This document shows, in pieces, positions 7,397-15,661 of a stretch of 64,000 bases of DNA (position 1 is its first letter; every line of letters begins with the position of its first letter). The stretch spans positions 342,570 to 406,569 of the forward strand of contig NZ_JBNLIA010000003.1 of the NCBI RefSeq assembly GCF_050122995.1, read 5' to 3'. The stretch is from Haloparvum alkalitolerans. GTDB lineage: Archaea; Halobacteriota; Halobacteria; Halobacteriales; Haloferacaceae. Made by a program: the position numbers and the translations under genes. The notes under the pieces are model-generated. The model made no database searches. It saw nothing but the letters and a program-made list of their open reading frames with translations, and was not told where the DNA came from.

Positions 7397-10319
7397 CGGA
7401 GTCCACCCCCAGTCCCTGCGCCTTGTTAAGGCCCGGCCCGGCGTGTTCGGAGATGTTGGTCGGCTGCTGTTCGCGGCCGATGAACCGCTCCTTCTCCTCG
7501 TCGTCCGCGAACTCCGCGGAGAGGACGCGGTCGGCGATCCCCTCGACGTCGAGGGCGCCCTCGTCGCCGGAGGAGACCTTCACCGGCGAGGTGCCGTCCT
7601 CGCCGAACTCGAACTGCACGATGGTGTCGGAGGTGTCCCGCACCGTGCCGTCGTACTGCGCCTCCAGCTCGGAGAGCGCGTTGATGAGCCGACGCTGCAG
7701 GTAGCCGGACTTCGACGTCCGGACCGCCGTGTCGACCAGGCCCTCGCGGCCGCCCATCGCGTGGAAGAAGAACTCACGCGGCGTGAGCCCGTTGCGGTAG
7801 GAGTTCTCCACGAAGCCGTGTGCCTCCGCGGAGAGGTCCCCCTCCTGATAGTGGGCGAGCGTGCGGCCCTCGTAGCCGCGGTTGATGCGCTCGCCGCGGA
7901 CCGCCTGCTGACCGACGCAGCCGGCCATCTGGGTGAGGTTCAGCATCGAGCCACGGGCGCCGGACTGGGCCATGATGACGGCCGGGTTGTCGTCGCCGAA
8001 GTGCTCCTCGGCGATCTCGCCCGCGGAGTCGCGGGCCTTCCCGAGCGTCTGCATGATCTTCATCTCCAGCGTCTCGTCGACCGTCCGGCCCGGCAGGCTC
8101 TCCAGCTCGCCGGCCTCGTAGGTCTCGATCAGCTCCTCGATGCGGTCGTAGGCGCTGTCGATCGCCTCGTCGACCTGCTCCTCGGCGAGCGGCGGGATGG
8201 ACTCGTCGTCGATCCCGATCGAGAAGCCGAAGTGCATGATCGCGCGCATCGCCAGCGCCGCGATCTCGTTGATGAACACGCGGGCGCGCGTCTCGCCGTA
8301 CGCCTTCGTGATCGTGTCGACCACGTCGCCGCCGAACGCGCCGACCGCGTCCTCGTCGACGGTCCCCTCCACGAGCTGGCCGTCCTCGATGAGCACGCGG
8401 TCGCCCGTCGAGGAGGTGAACTCCAGGTCGAGGTCGTCCGGCAGCAGCTCCGAGAACAGCGTCCGGCCGGTCCAGAACGGCCCCTGCTCGTTCTCGCCAT
8501 CCGCCTCGGGCAGCTCGTCGACCCGCGTGGCGCGCAGCAGGTCCAGCGCCTGCGTCTCCGTGAACTCGGGGTTCGTGTGCGTCAGCAGGTACGTCCCCGA
8601 GATGTGGTCCTGGATGGCGCCGATGATGTTCTCGCCGAACCGCGGCGAGAGGATCTGCTCTTGCACGCGCATGAGGACGCGCGCCTCCGCGCGGGCCTCC
8701 TCGTTCTGGAGCGCGTGCATGTTCATCTCGTCGCCGTCGAAGTCCGCGTTGTACGGCGGGCAGACGACGGTGTTGAGCCGGAACGTCTTGTACGGCATCA
8801 CCACGACCTCGTGGGCCATGATGGACATCCGGTGGAGCGAGGGCTGCCGGTTGAAGATCACGATGTCGCCGTCGATGAGGTGGCGGTTGACCTCCCACCC
8901 CTCCTCGACCTTCTCGGCGAGCTCCTCGCAGTTCTTCTCGGTCACCTTCAGGCGGCGCCCGTCGGGGCGGCGCACGTAGTTGGCGCCCGGGTGGCTCTCG
9001 GGGCCGTTCCGGACGTACTGGCGCGCCTCGTCGAGGTTGCGCTCGGTGACGTTGAGCGTCTGCGTCATCTCGGTGGCGACGCGGTCGGGAACGCCGACCT
9101 CGTTGAGCGAGAGGGTCGGGTCCGGCGAGATGACGGTCCGGGCGGAGAAGTTGACGCGCTTCCCCGAGAGGGAGCCGCGGAAGCGGCCCTCCTTCCCCTT
9201 CAGGCGCTGCGAGAGCGTCTTGAGGGGGCGGCCGGAGCGGTGCCGGGCCGGCGGCGTGCCGGAGATCTCGTTGTCAACGAACGTCGTGACGTGGTACTGG
9301 AGCAGCTCCCAGAGGTCCTCGATGATCAGCTGGGGGGCGCCCGCCTCGCGGTTCTCCATGAACCGCTGGTTGATGCGGATGATGTCGACCAGCTTGTGCG
9401 TGAGGTCGTCCTCGGAGCGCTGGCCGTTGTCCAGCGTGATCGACGGCCGCGTGGTCACCGGCGGGACCGGGAGCACGGTCAGGATCATCCACTCGGGACG
9501 GGAGTCCTCGGAGTCGATGCCGAGCGCCTCGAGGTCCTCGTCCGGGATGTCCTCGAACCAGTCGCGGATGTCCGAGGGCATCAGCTTGTTCATGTCCTCC
9601 TCGGTGAGGTCCACGTCGAGTGCACGTTCGATGGCGCGGCGGTCCTCCTTCCGCGGGCGGAACTCGCCGGCCATGATGTCGTTGACGCGCTCCAGCGAGA
9701 TGTCCGTCTTCTCGGCCAGCTCCTTCGGCGTGGTGCCGGGCTCGTCGTTCTCCTCGTCCGGCTGCATCGCCTGCGCGATGCGCTCGGAGTAGTCGCCCGA
9801 GAGCACGTCCTGCACCTCGTAGTAGGTGGTCGGCTTCTCGTGTTTGATATCCGCCTGCGGCTCGCCGCAGTACGGGCACGAGGAGGCCTTCCGGGCCTGC
9901 CGGACGGCCGCCTTCAGCACGTCGTGGGGGTCGTCGCCGAGCTCCTCTGCGCGCTCGAAGCGGTCCGCGAACTCCGCGCGCTCCTCCTCCGTGAGCGAGA
10001 GCTTGCCGCACTCCCGGCACGTCGAGCGGAGGAGCCGCCGGATGAGCTTCGTGAAGCCGACGTGGATGACCGGCGCCGCCAGCTCGATGTGGCCGAAGTG
10101 GCCGTTACACGAGCCCGAGTGGCGACCGCAGGTCCGGCACTCCAGCCCGGGGTCGATGACGCCCAGTCGCGGGTCCATCAGCCCCATGTCGATGGGGTAG
10201 CCGTCGTCGTCGTAGGTGTCCGCCGTGATGACCTTCGTCGCGGACATGTCGCGATACGTCTCCGGGTCCATCAGCCCGAAGTTGATGCCGCCGAGTTGTT
10301 TGGGTGTCTGCATTGACAT
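7389..10319 (-). CDS. rpoA1: DNA-directed RNA polymerase subunit A'
   Basis: The 976-residue catalytic subunit begins near MQTPKQLGGINFGLMDPE; an in-frame ATG six bases earlier (10319) is also possible. It has the N-terminal zinc site CRTCGRHSGSCNGHFGH, a second CxxC pair (CRECGK and CPYCG), the RPSLHRMSIM motif and the magnesium-binding NADFDGDEMN at about residue 524. An acidic insertion with a helix-turn-helix-like stretch (TTPKELAEKTDISLERVNDI) occurs around residues 200-225, consistent with haloarchaeal A' subunits. It follows rpoB' by 12 bases. Confidence 0.98.
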   Translation of the reverse strand: MSMQTPKQLGGINFGLMDPETYRDMSATKVITADTYDDDGYPIDMGLMDPRLGVIDPGLECRTCGRHSGSCNGHFGHIELAAPVIHVGFTKLIRRLLRSTCRECGKLSLTEEERAEFADRFERAEELGDDPHDVLKAAVRQARKASSCPYCGEPQADIKHEKPTTYYEVQDVLSGDYSERIAQAMQPDEENDEPGTTPKELAEKTDISLERVNDIMAGEFRPRKEDRRAIERALDVDLTEEDMNKLMPSDIRDWFEDIPDEDLEALGIDSEDSRPEWMILTVLPVPPVTTRPSITLDNGQRSEDDLTHKLVDIIRINQRFMENREAGAPQLIIEDLWELLQYHVTTFVDNEISGTPPARHRSGRPLKTLSQRLKGKEGRFRGSLSGKRVNFSARTVISPDPTLSLNEVGVPDRVATEMTQTLNVTERNLDEARQYVRNGPESHPGANYVRRPDGRRLKVTEKNCEELAEKVEEGWEVNRHLIDGDIVIFNRQPSLHRMSIMAHEVVVMPYKTFRLNTVVCPPYNADFDGDEMNMHALQNEEARAEARVLMRVQEQILSPRFGENIIGAIQDHISGTYLLTHTNPEFTETQALDLLRATRVDELPEADGENEQGPFWTGRTLFSELLPDDLDLEFTSSTGDRVLIEDGQLVEGTVDEDAVGAFGGDVVDTITKAYGETRARVFINEIAALAMRAIMHFGFSIGIDDESIPPLAEEQVDEAIDSAYDRIEELIETYEAGELESLPGRTVDETLEMKIMQTLGKARDSAGEIAEEHFGDDNPAVIMAQSGARGSMLNLTQMAGCVGQQAVRGERINRGYEGRTLAHYQEGDLSAEAHGFVENSYRNGLTPREFFFHAMGGREGLVDTAVRTSKSGYLQRRLINALSELEAQYDGTVRDTSDTIVQFEFGEDGTSPVKVSSGDEGALDVEGIADRVLSAEFADDEEKERFIGREQQPTNISEHAGPGLNKAQGLGVDSDD

Positions 10320-10331
10320 TCGTGAGACCTC

Positions 10332-12161
10332 CTAGACCGCGTCCTCCAGTTCGAGCCGGGGGCGGATCCCCAGGGCGATCATCTCGTCGAGCAGGAGCTT
10401 GAACGCGTAGCTGACCTCCAGCTCGTGGATGTCGTCCTCGTCGCCGGTCACCGGGTCGTAGATCCGGCGCTGCTCGCGGTCCTCGACCGCGACCAGTCCG
10501 GTCTCCGCGGAGACGTGGACCGTCTCCGCGTCCGACGACTCCAGCAGGCGCTCGTTGAGCACCATCGCCGCGCCGTGTCCGATGACGGTGTCGCGCTCCA
10601 TCTCCCCGACGCGGAGGCCGCCCTCGCGGGCGCGCCCCTCGGTGGGCTGGCGCGTGAGCACCTGCACCGGCCCGCGCGAGCGGGCGTGGAGCTTGTTCGA
10701 CACCATGTGGTACAGCTTGTGGTAGAAGATCGTCCCGACGAAAATCTCCGCCTCGATCTTCTCGCCGGTGACGCCGGAGTACATGACCTCCTTGCCGGAG
10801 GACTTGAAGCCGTGGTCCTCCAGCTGGCCGCGGAGCTCCTCCTCGTCCTCGCCCTGGAACGGCGTGCCGTCGACCCGGCTCCCGCGGAGGGAGCCGACCT
10901 TGCCGCCGAGCATCTCCAGCACGTGGCCGACCGTCATCCGCGACGGGAGCGCGTGCGGGTTCAGGATGAGGTCCGGAACGACGCCCTCCTCGGTGAAGGG
11001 CATGTCCTCCTGCGGGGCGAGGTGGCCGACGACGCCCTTCTGGCCGTGCCGGGACGCGAACTTGTCGCCCAGCTCGGGGATCCGCTCGTCGCGGACCTTC
11101 ACCTTCGAGAGCTTCGAGCCGTCCTCGCCCTCCATCAGCGTCACCGTGTCGACGACGCCGTCCTCGCCCGAGCGCATGGTGACGGAGGTCTCGCGCCGCT
11201 TCTGGGGCGAGAGTCCACCCATGTCGTCCGGCTCCTCGAGGAAGCGCGGCGGGGAGGTCTTGCCGAGCAGCACCGAAGACTCGTCCACCTTCGTCTCGGG
11301 GTTGACGAGGCCGTCCTCGTCGAGGTGGGTGTACGCGTCCTCGCCGCGGGCGCCGCGGACGTCCTGACTCGGGATCTCGAAGCGGTCCTCCTGTCCGCCG
11401 GGGTAGCGCCGCTCCTCGCCCTCGTAGGTCCGGAAGAAGTGCGAGCGGGCGAGCGCGCGGTCGACCGACCCCTGGTTCATCACCAGCGCGTCCTCGATGT
11501 TGAACCCCTCGTAGGACATGACCGCGACCGTGAAGTTCTGGGCGGCCGGCCGCTCGTCGAAGTTGATCTGCTCGGTGGTCTGGGTCTTGACCATCGACAG
11601 CTGCGGGTAGTGCATCAGGTGCTGCCGCGTGTCCGGCCGGATCCGGTAGTTGGCCGACGGAATACCGAGCGACTGCTTCATCATCCCCGCGCCCATGGTA
11701 ATGCGGGGACTGGCGTTGTGCTCGGGGTAGGGGATCATCCCCGCGCCGATGCCGAAGATCAGCTGCGGGTCGATCTCGAGGTGGGTGTGCTCGTCGGTGA
11801 CGTCCTCCTCGTCGACGGCCACGTAGATGTCCTCCTCCTCCTCGGCGTCGATGAACTCGACGTAGCCGCGGTCGACGAGGTCCTCGAAGTCGAGTTCGCC
11901 GTTCTCGACGGCCTCGACGTCCTCGTCGGACAGCAGGGGCTCGCCGTTCTCGACGACGATGAGGGGGCGCCGGGCGCGTCCGGCGTCCGCGTTCACGATG
12001 ACCTCGCGGGTGCGCTCTTTCACCGAGACGTTGACCATCTCGGAGACGTCGCCGCGCCGCCGCGCCTCTCGGATCTGTTCTGCGAGCTCGTTCGGGTCCG
12101 GATGGGTCCCGACCAAGCTCCCGTTGACGTAGACTTTCGCCTCGCGTTCTGCCTGAGCCAT
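10332..12161 (-). CDS. rpoB1: DNA-directed RNA polymerase subunit B' (C-terminal half of B)
   Basis: The 609-residue protein starts MAQAEREAKVYVNG two bases after rpoB''; longer in-frame starts would run into rpoB''. It carries RITMGAGMMKQSLG, GQKGVVGHLAPQEDMPF, the lysine-rich active-centre region and the C-terminal EVSYAFKLLLDEMIALGI. In other archaea the segment just before that is a four-Cys zinc ribbon; here it reads VHVSAETGLVAVEDREQ then YDPVTGDEDD, with no cysteine left. The gene otherwise looks intact, so the subunit probably folds without that metal site. Confidence 0.97.
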   Translation of the reverse strand: MAQAEREAKVYVNGSLVGTHPDPNELAEQIREARRRGDVSEMVNVSVKERTREVIVNADAGRARRPLIVVENGEPLLSDEDVEAVENGELDFEDLVDRGYVEFIDAEEEEDIYVAVDEEDVTDEHTHLEIDPQLIFGIGAGMIPYPEHNASPRITMGAGMMKQSLGIPSANYRIRPDTRQHLMHYPQLSMVKTQTTEQINFDERPAAQNFTVAVMSYEGFNIEDALVMNQGSVDRALARSHFFRTYEGEERRYPGGQEDRFEIPSQDVRGARGEDAYTHLDEDGLVNPETKVDESSVLLGKTSPPRFLEEPDDMGGLSPQKRRETSVTMRSGEDGVVDTVTLMEGEDGSKLSKVKVRDERIPELGDKFASRHGQKGVVGHLAPQEDMPFTEEGVVPDLILNPHALPSRMTVGHVLEMLGGKVGSLRGSRVDGTPFQGEDEEELRGQLEDHGFKSSGKEVMYSGVTGEKIEAEIFVGTIFYHKLYHMVSNKLHARSRGPVQVLTRQPTEGRAREGGLRVGEMERDTVIGHGAAMVLNERLLESSDAETVHVSAETGLVAVEDREQRRIYDPVTGDEDDIHELEVSYAFKLLLDEMIALGIRPRLELEDAV

Positions 12162-12163
12162 TG

Positions 12164-13729
12164 TTAGTCGTCCGCCGTCTGTCGGTCGACGCCCTCGATG
12201 CCGGGGATCCCCTCGACACCCATCGACGCCAGTTCTCGTTTGAGTCCCTGTTCGTCCTCGACGTTCTGGGAGAGCTCCATCGCCTGCGCGAAGTTCTTCA
12301 CCAGACCGCAGTTCGGCCCCTCCGGCGTCTCGGAGGGACAGATGCGACCCCACTGGGTCGCGTGGAGGTCACGCGCCTCGAAGTGCGGCTGGCTGCGCGA
12401 CAGCGGACTGCGCAGCCGGCGCAGGTGCGAGAGCACGCCCATGTAGTCCGTGCGGTCGACCAGCTGAGAGACGCCCGACCGGCCGCCCACCCAGTTGCCC
12501 GTCGCGATGGGGTGTTCGAGCCGCTCGGTCAGCACGTCCGAGCGGACCACCGTGTTGACGGTGAGGTCGCGGTTCCGCATGTTGGCGCGCTCGAGCTGGT
12601 ACTTCACGTCGCGGGCCAGCTTGTTGAGCGCCGTCCGGAACAGGTCCTTCATCAGGTCGCCCGAGACCTTCAGCCGCTTGTTGGCGTAGTGGTCCTTGTC
12701 GTCGGACTCGCGGCGGTCGAGCGCCAGCTCGAAGCACGCCTCGGCCATCCGACAGAGGTAGTACGCCTTGTTGATGCGCACGTCCTCGTCCTCGACGCCC
12801 TCCTCGTGGAGGTGCGGGAGGAGGTAGCGGTCGATGACGTAGTTGGCGCGCTTGAGCTGGTAGTTCTTCCCCTGCCCGGAGGCGACGCGCTTCCCGAGCT
12901 CCTCGATGGCCCCCTCCTCGGTCTGGACCTCGGCCTCCTCCAAGTTCTCCAGCATGTACTTCACGATCTCCGGGTCGTCGGAGACGCGGTGGACGATCTC
13001 CTCGTCCGACTCCAGCCCGAGCGCACGGACCAGCGTCACGAAGTCGATGGAGCCCGAGACGGAGGGGAACGAGACCTCCAGCAGCCCCTCGCGGTTCCGC
13101 TCGCAAAGCACCAGCGCGCGGTACCCGCGGCGCTGGGAGAACGTCTTGGCGACCTGAATCTCGTCGCCGTACTTGGTGTCGTACTCCGCGAGGATCTTGT
13201 TCGGCGCCAGGTCCTCCGAGGTCATCAGCACGCGCTCGGAGCCGTTGACGATGAAGTAGCCGCCGGGGTCGACCGGGTCCTCGCCGATGTCGATGAGCTC
13301 CTCGTCCGAGAAGCCCGCCATGTTACACTTGTCCGAGCCGACCATGACCGGCATGCGGCCGACCTTCGTCTCGGTGGAGTCGACGACCGTCTCCGGTTCG
13401 TCCTCGCCGCCGCGGACGATGGACATCTCCATGAAGACGGGCGCCGAGTAGGTGATGTTGCGGAGCCGCGCCTCCTGCGGGTAGAGTAGCTCCTCCGAGC
13501 CGTCGGCCTCGCGGACGCGGGGCGTGACCATGCGGACGTCCCCGAGTTCGACGTAGACGGGCTCTTGCCCCTCCTTGTCGCCGATGTCGGTCTCGATGCG
13601 CTCCTTCTCGTCGACGACGTCCTGCATCCCGCGACCCAGGAAGTTGTTGAACGATCGGAAGTGGTGCTCGGCCAGTCGGTCGTCCGAGAAGTACTCCCGG
13701 GAGACCGTGCGTAGGTCTTGTCTGTTCAT
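12164..13729 (-). CDS. rpoB2: DNA-directed RNA polymerase subunit B'' (N-terminal half of B)
   Basis: The 521-residue protein covers the protrusion, lobe and fork regions of the second-largest polymerase subunit. Recognisable blocks are GGYFIVNGSERVLMTSEDLAPN, RRLRSPLSRSQPHFEARDLH, and TQWGRICPSETPEGPNCGLVKNF near the C-terminus. Splitting of B into B'' and B' is typical of halobacteria and methanogens. It overlaps the rpoH stop by four bases and is followed by rpoB' after two bases. Confidence 0.97.
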   Translation of the reverse strand: MNRQDLRTVSREYFSDDRLAEHHFRSFNNFLGRGMQDVVDEKERIETDIGDKEGQEPVYVELGDVRMVTPRVREADGSEELLYPQEARLRNITYSAPVFMEMSIVRGGEDEPETVVDSTETKVGRMPVMVGSDKCNMAGFSDEELIDIGEDPVDPGGYFIVNGSERVLMTSEDLAPNKILAEYDTKYGDEIQVAKTFSQRRGYRALVLCERNREGLLEVSFPSVSGSIDFVTLVRALGLESDEEIVHRVSDDPEIVKYMLENLEEAEVQTEEGAIEELGKRVASGQGKNYQLKRANYVIDRYLLPHLHEEGVEDEDVRINKAYYLCRMAEACFELALDRRESDDKDHYANKRLKVSGDLMKDLFRTALNKLARDVKYQLERANMRNRDLTVNTVVRSDVLTERLEHPIATGNWVGGRSGVSQLVDRTDYMGVLSHLRRLRSPLSRSQPHFEARDLHATQWGRICPSETPEGPNCGLVKNFAQAMELSQNVEDEQGLKRELASMGVEGIPGIEGVDRQTADD

Positions 13730-13956
13730 GAGATGACGAGTCGGTACACGACGGCCTGGTCGGCCGTTCGCGACTCTCGAACGATCTTGATCACGTCACC
13801 CACCTCCGCGGCGTCCGGTACCGCGGGGTCGGTGCGTTTGATCTTCGGCAGGTTCGTCTTTTTCACGTTGTACTCCGCCAGGACCTCCTCGACTTCCTCC
13901 GGGTCGTCGAGCAGGACGTGGTCCGGGACGAGTTCGTGTTGGCTTACGTCTACCAT
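13726..13956 (-). CDS. rpoH: DNA-directed RNA polymerase subunit H
   Basis: The 76-residue protein matches archaeal subunit H, the equivalent of the C-terminal domain of eukaryotic RPB5: HELVPDHVLLDDPEEVEEVL, then PKIKRTDPAVPDAAEVGDVIKIVRESRTA. It is the first gene of the operon rpoH-B''-B'-A'-A''-nusA. Length is normal for the family. Confidence 0.96.
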   Translation of the reverse strand: MVDVSQHELVPDHVLLDDPEEVEEVLAEYNVKKTNLPKIKRTDPAVPDAAEVGDVIKIVRESRTADQAVVYRLVIS

Positions 13957-14017
13957 GGGTGCTGGTGGTTGGGAGAAGCTATCACGAGATACTACAGTTC
14001 TCTATCTCGCGCACGCT

Positions 14018-14023
14018 CATAAG
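14018..14023 (-). promoter_or_regulatory. Probable TATA element of the RNA polymerase operon
   Basis: The minus strand reads CTTATG within ACAACTCTTATGAGC, about 62 nt before the rpoH ATG. A start about 26 nt downstream would give a 5' leader of roughly 35-40 nt. Only position and composition support this. Confidence 0.35.
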
Positions 14024-14240
14024 AGTTGTCAAGCGCGGCGGGGCGCGCCGCTAACCGGGACGAGGGGCGAGTGACACTCGGGAACACGCCGGGGGAGGAT
14101 AAAAGCATGACGCCAGTCGTCACCCGACGCTCGAGCATCGGACCCCCCGAGCGGCGCCGCGGGACGGTGAGACCGCACCACACGACGGGGACGGATGATA
14201 AGCCTTATCTGCGAGTCACGGTTACGCCTGAGTGCAGCAA

Positions 14241-14313
14241 GCCCGGATGGTGTAGTGGCCCATCATACGACCCTGTCACGGTCGTGACGCGGGTTCAAAT
14301 CCCGCTCCGGGCG
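14241..14313 (+). tRNA. tRNA-Asp (GTC), copy 1
   Basis: A complete 73-nt cloverleaf: acceptor GCCCGGA pairs with TCCGGGC, the anticodon stem-loop carries GTC at 14275-14277, and the T-arm contains GGTTCAAATCC. Discriminator base is G. No intron. It lies 31 nt upstream of an identical second copy. Confidence 0.97.
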
Positions 14314-14343
14314 TTCCCGTTCTCTCGGGACCGCTGCCTGTTA

Positions 14344-14416
14344 GCCCGGATGGTGTAGTGGCCCATCATACGACCCTGTCACGGTCGTGACGCGGGTTCA
14401 AATCCCGCTCCGGGCG
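14344..14416 (+). tRNA. tRNA-Asp (GTC), copy 2
   Basis: Identical over 73 nt to the copy at 14241-14313, with the same GTC anticodon and T-arm. The spacer between the two is 30 nt. Tandem duplication is the simplest explanation. Confidence 0.97.
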
Positions 14417-14526
14417 TTTCCGTCGCCGCCAACCGACGAGCGCAGCGAGTCGAACTCGGCGGCGACGAGAGGCCGACGGGATTCTGAATCAGGGAGTGAC
14501 GCGAGCCCCGGCGAGCGAACGACCGT

Positions 14527-14548
14527 GGTTCAAATCCCGCTCCGGGCG
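14527..14548 (+). repeat. Duplicate of the tRNA-Asp 3' end
   Basis: These 22 bases repeat exactly the T-arm and 3' acceptor strand of the two tRNA-Asp genes, ending CTCCGGGCG. The bases before them do not form the rest of a tRNA. The copy sits 110 bp after the second tRNA-Asp. A lone tRNA 3' end is what remains at the far border of an integrated element, so this may be a relic attachment site; unequal recombination between tandem tRNA copies is the alternative. Confidence 0.8.
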
Positions 14549-14640
14549 TTTTCGATTTCTCGACCGCCGAGCGACGCGGCCGCGGTTTCTCGCCTGCGGA
14601 TGCTTCGACGCGCGGAGAACGATCGACCGCGATCGACCGG

Positions 14641-15585
14641 CTACGCCTCGATCCCCAGCAGGTCGTCCACGAGTTCCTGCACCGCGAGCGCCGTCTCGAA
14701 GTCGACCAGGTCCGCGTCCGCGCCGTCCATCGCCGCGACCACCTCGCCGACGAGCGTCAGCGTCGTCTCGCCGTCCGCGTCCGTGACCACGCGCTCCTCG
14801 TCGGTCCCGGGAGCGGCCACGAGCGTCCGCCAGTCCGCGAGCGCGAGCGCGCCGTCGGTCCCCTCCACGGTCAGCGAGTTCTCCTGCTCGCCGACACAGT
14901 CCGTCAGCAGGTCGACGGCGCCGGCGACGCCGTCGGCCTCGAGCCGCGCGAGGATCGAGGTCTCGCACGCCTCGGGCCCGCCGAACTCCCGGGTCGCGTC
15001 GACGACCGCGACGTCGTCGAACAGCTCCAGCGCGCCGAACAGGAAGTGGCTCCCCACCTCGCGGGTTGGTCCGCCCTGCTCGCGTCCCTCCAGCCACTCA
15101 ACGTCCTGCCACGGGCGGGGCCACTTCGGGAAGCGGAACCGGAGGGAGAGCCGCCGGGGATCGCCGACCTTCCCGGCCGCCACGCGGTCGACCAGCTCCC
15201 GGAACCCGGGCGTGTAGCGGAACGGGAAGTTGATCGCGGTCACGCGGTCGCTCTCGGCCGCGCGGGCGGCCAGTTCGCGGCCCTCGGCGGCGGTGGGCGC
15301 GATGGGCTTCTCGCAGATGACGTGCGCCCCGGCGGAGAGCGCCGCGTCGACCACCTCGGCGTGCGCGACCGGCGGCACCCCGACGTGGACGAGGTCCGGC
15401 GACGCCTCCGCGAGCATCGCGTCGAGGTCGGTGTAGGCGGTCGCGTCGTGCGCCTCGGCCAACGCCGCGGCCGCGTCCGCGTCGAGGTCGCAGGCGGCGA
15501 CGAGGGCGGTCCGGTCGTGCTCCGCGAACGCGTCGGCGAGGCGCCGGCCGATCACGCCACAGCCGACGACGGCGGCGTCGTACAT
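14641..15585 (-). CDS. Gfo/Idh/MocA-family NAD(P)-dependent oxidoreductase
   Basis: The 314-residue protein has an N-terminal Rossmann fold with VVGCGVIGRRLADAF (GxGxxG at residues 8-13), an Asp at the end of the second strand (CDLDADAA) that favours NAD, and the family motif CEKPIA around residue 95, whose Lys takes part in catalysis. The C-terminal half matches the alpha/beta substrate domain (AINFPFRYTPGFREL). Substrates of the family are sugars, inositols or their derivatives; nothing in the sequence or the neighbours identifies this one. It stands alone between tRNA-Asp and the SLC13 transporter on the minus strand. Confidence 0.88.
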   Translation of the reverse strand: MYDAAVVGCGVIGRRLADAFAEHDRTALVAACDLDADAAAALAEAHDATAYTDLDAMLAEASPDLVHVGVPPVAHAEVVDAALSAGAHVICEKPIAPTAAEGRELAARAAESDRVTAINFPFRYTPGFRELVDRVAAGKVGDPRRLSLRFRFPKWPRPWQDVEWLEGREQGGPTREVGSHFLFGALELFDDVAVVDATREFGGPEACETSILARLEADGVAGAVDLLTDCVGEQENSLTVEGTDGALALADWRTLVAAPGTDEERVVTDADGETTLTLVGEVVAAMDGADADLVDFETALAVQELVDDLLGIEA

Positions 15586-15661
15586 GCTCCGACGAAGGGA
15601 ACGGCGACTGAAGACCGGTTCGTTCCCGAGACGCGGTCGGGAGAGACGGCCGGGAGCGGCC

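Noticed and set aside
7242..10316. Very long plus-strand open frame opposite rpoA'
   Set aside because: It is the antisense of a certain gene in a high-GC genome, where the opposite frame rarely meets stops; its translation is Arg, Leu and Val repeats.
10105..12219. 704-residue frame overlapping rpoB' on the same strand
   Set aside because: Arg-rich shadow of rpoB' in another frame with no recognisable domain.
14026..15217. Protein-coding frames through the tRNA-Asp genes
   Set aside because: They read through two tRNAs and the antisense of an oxidoreductase gene.
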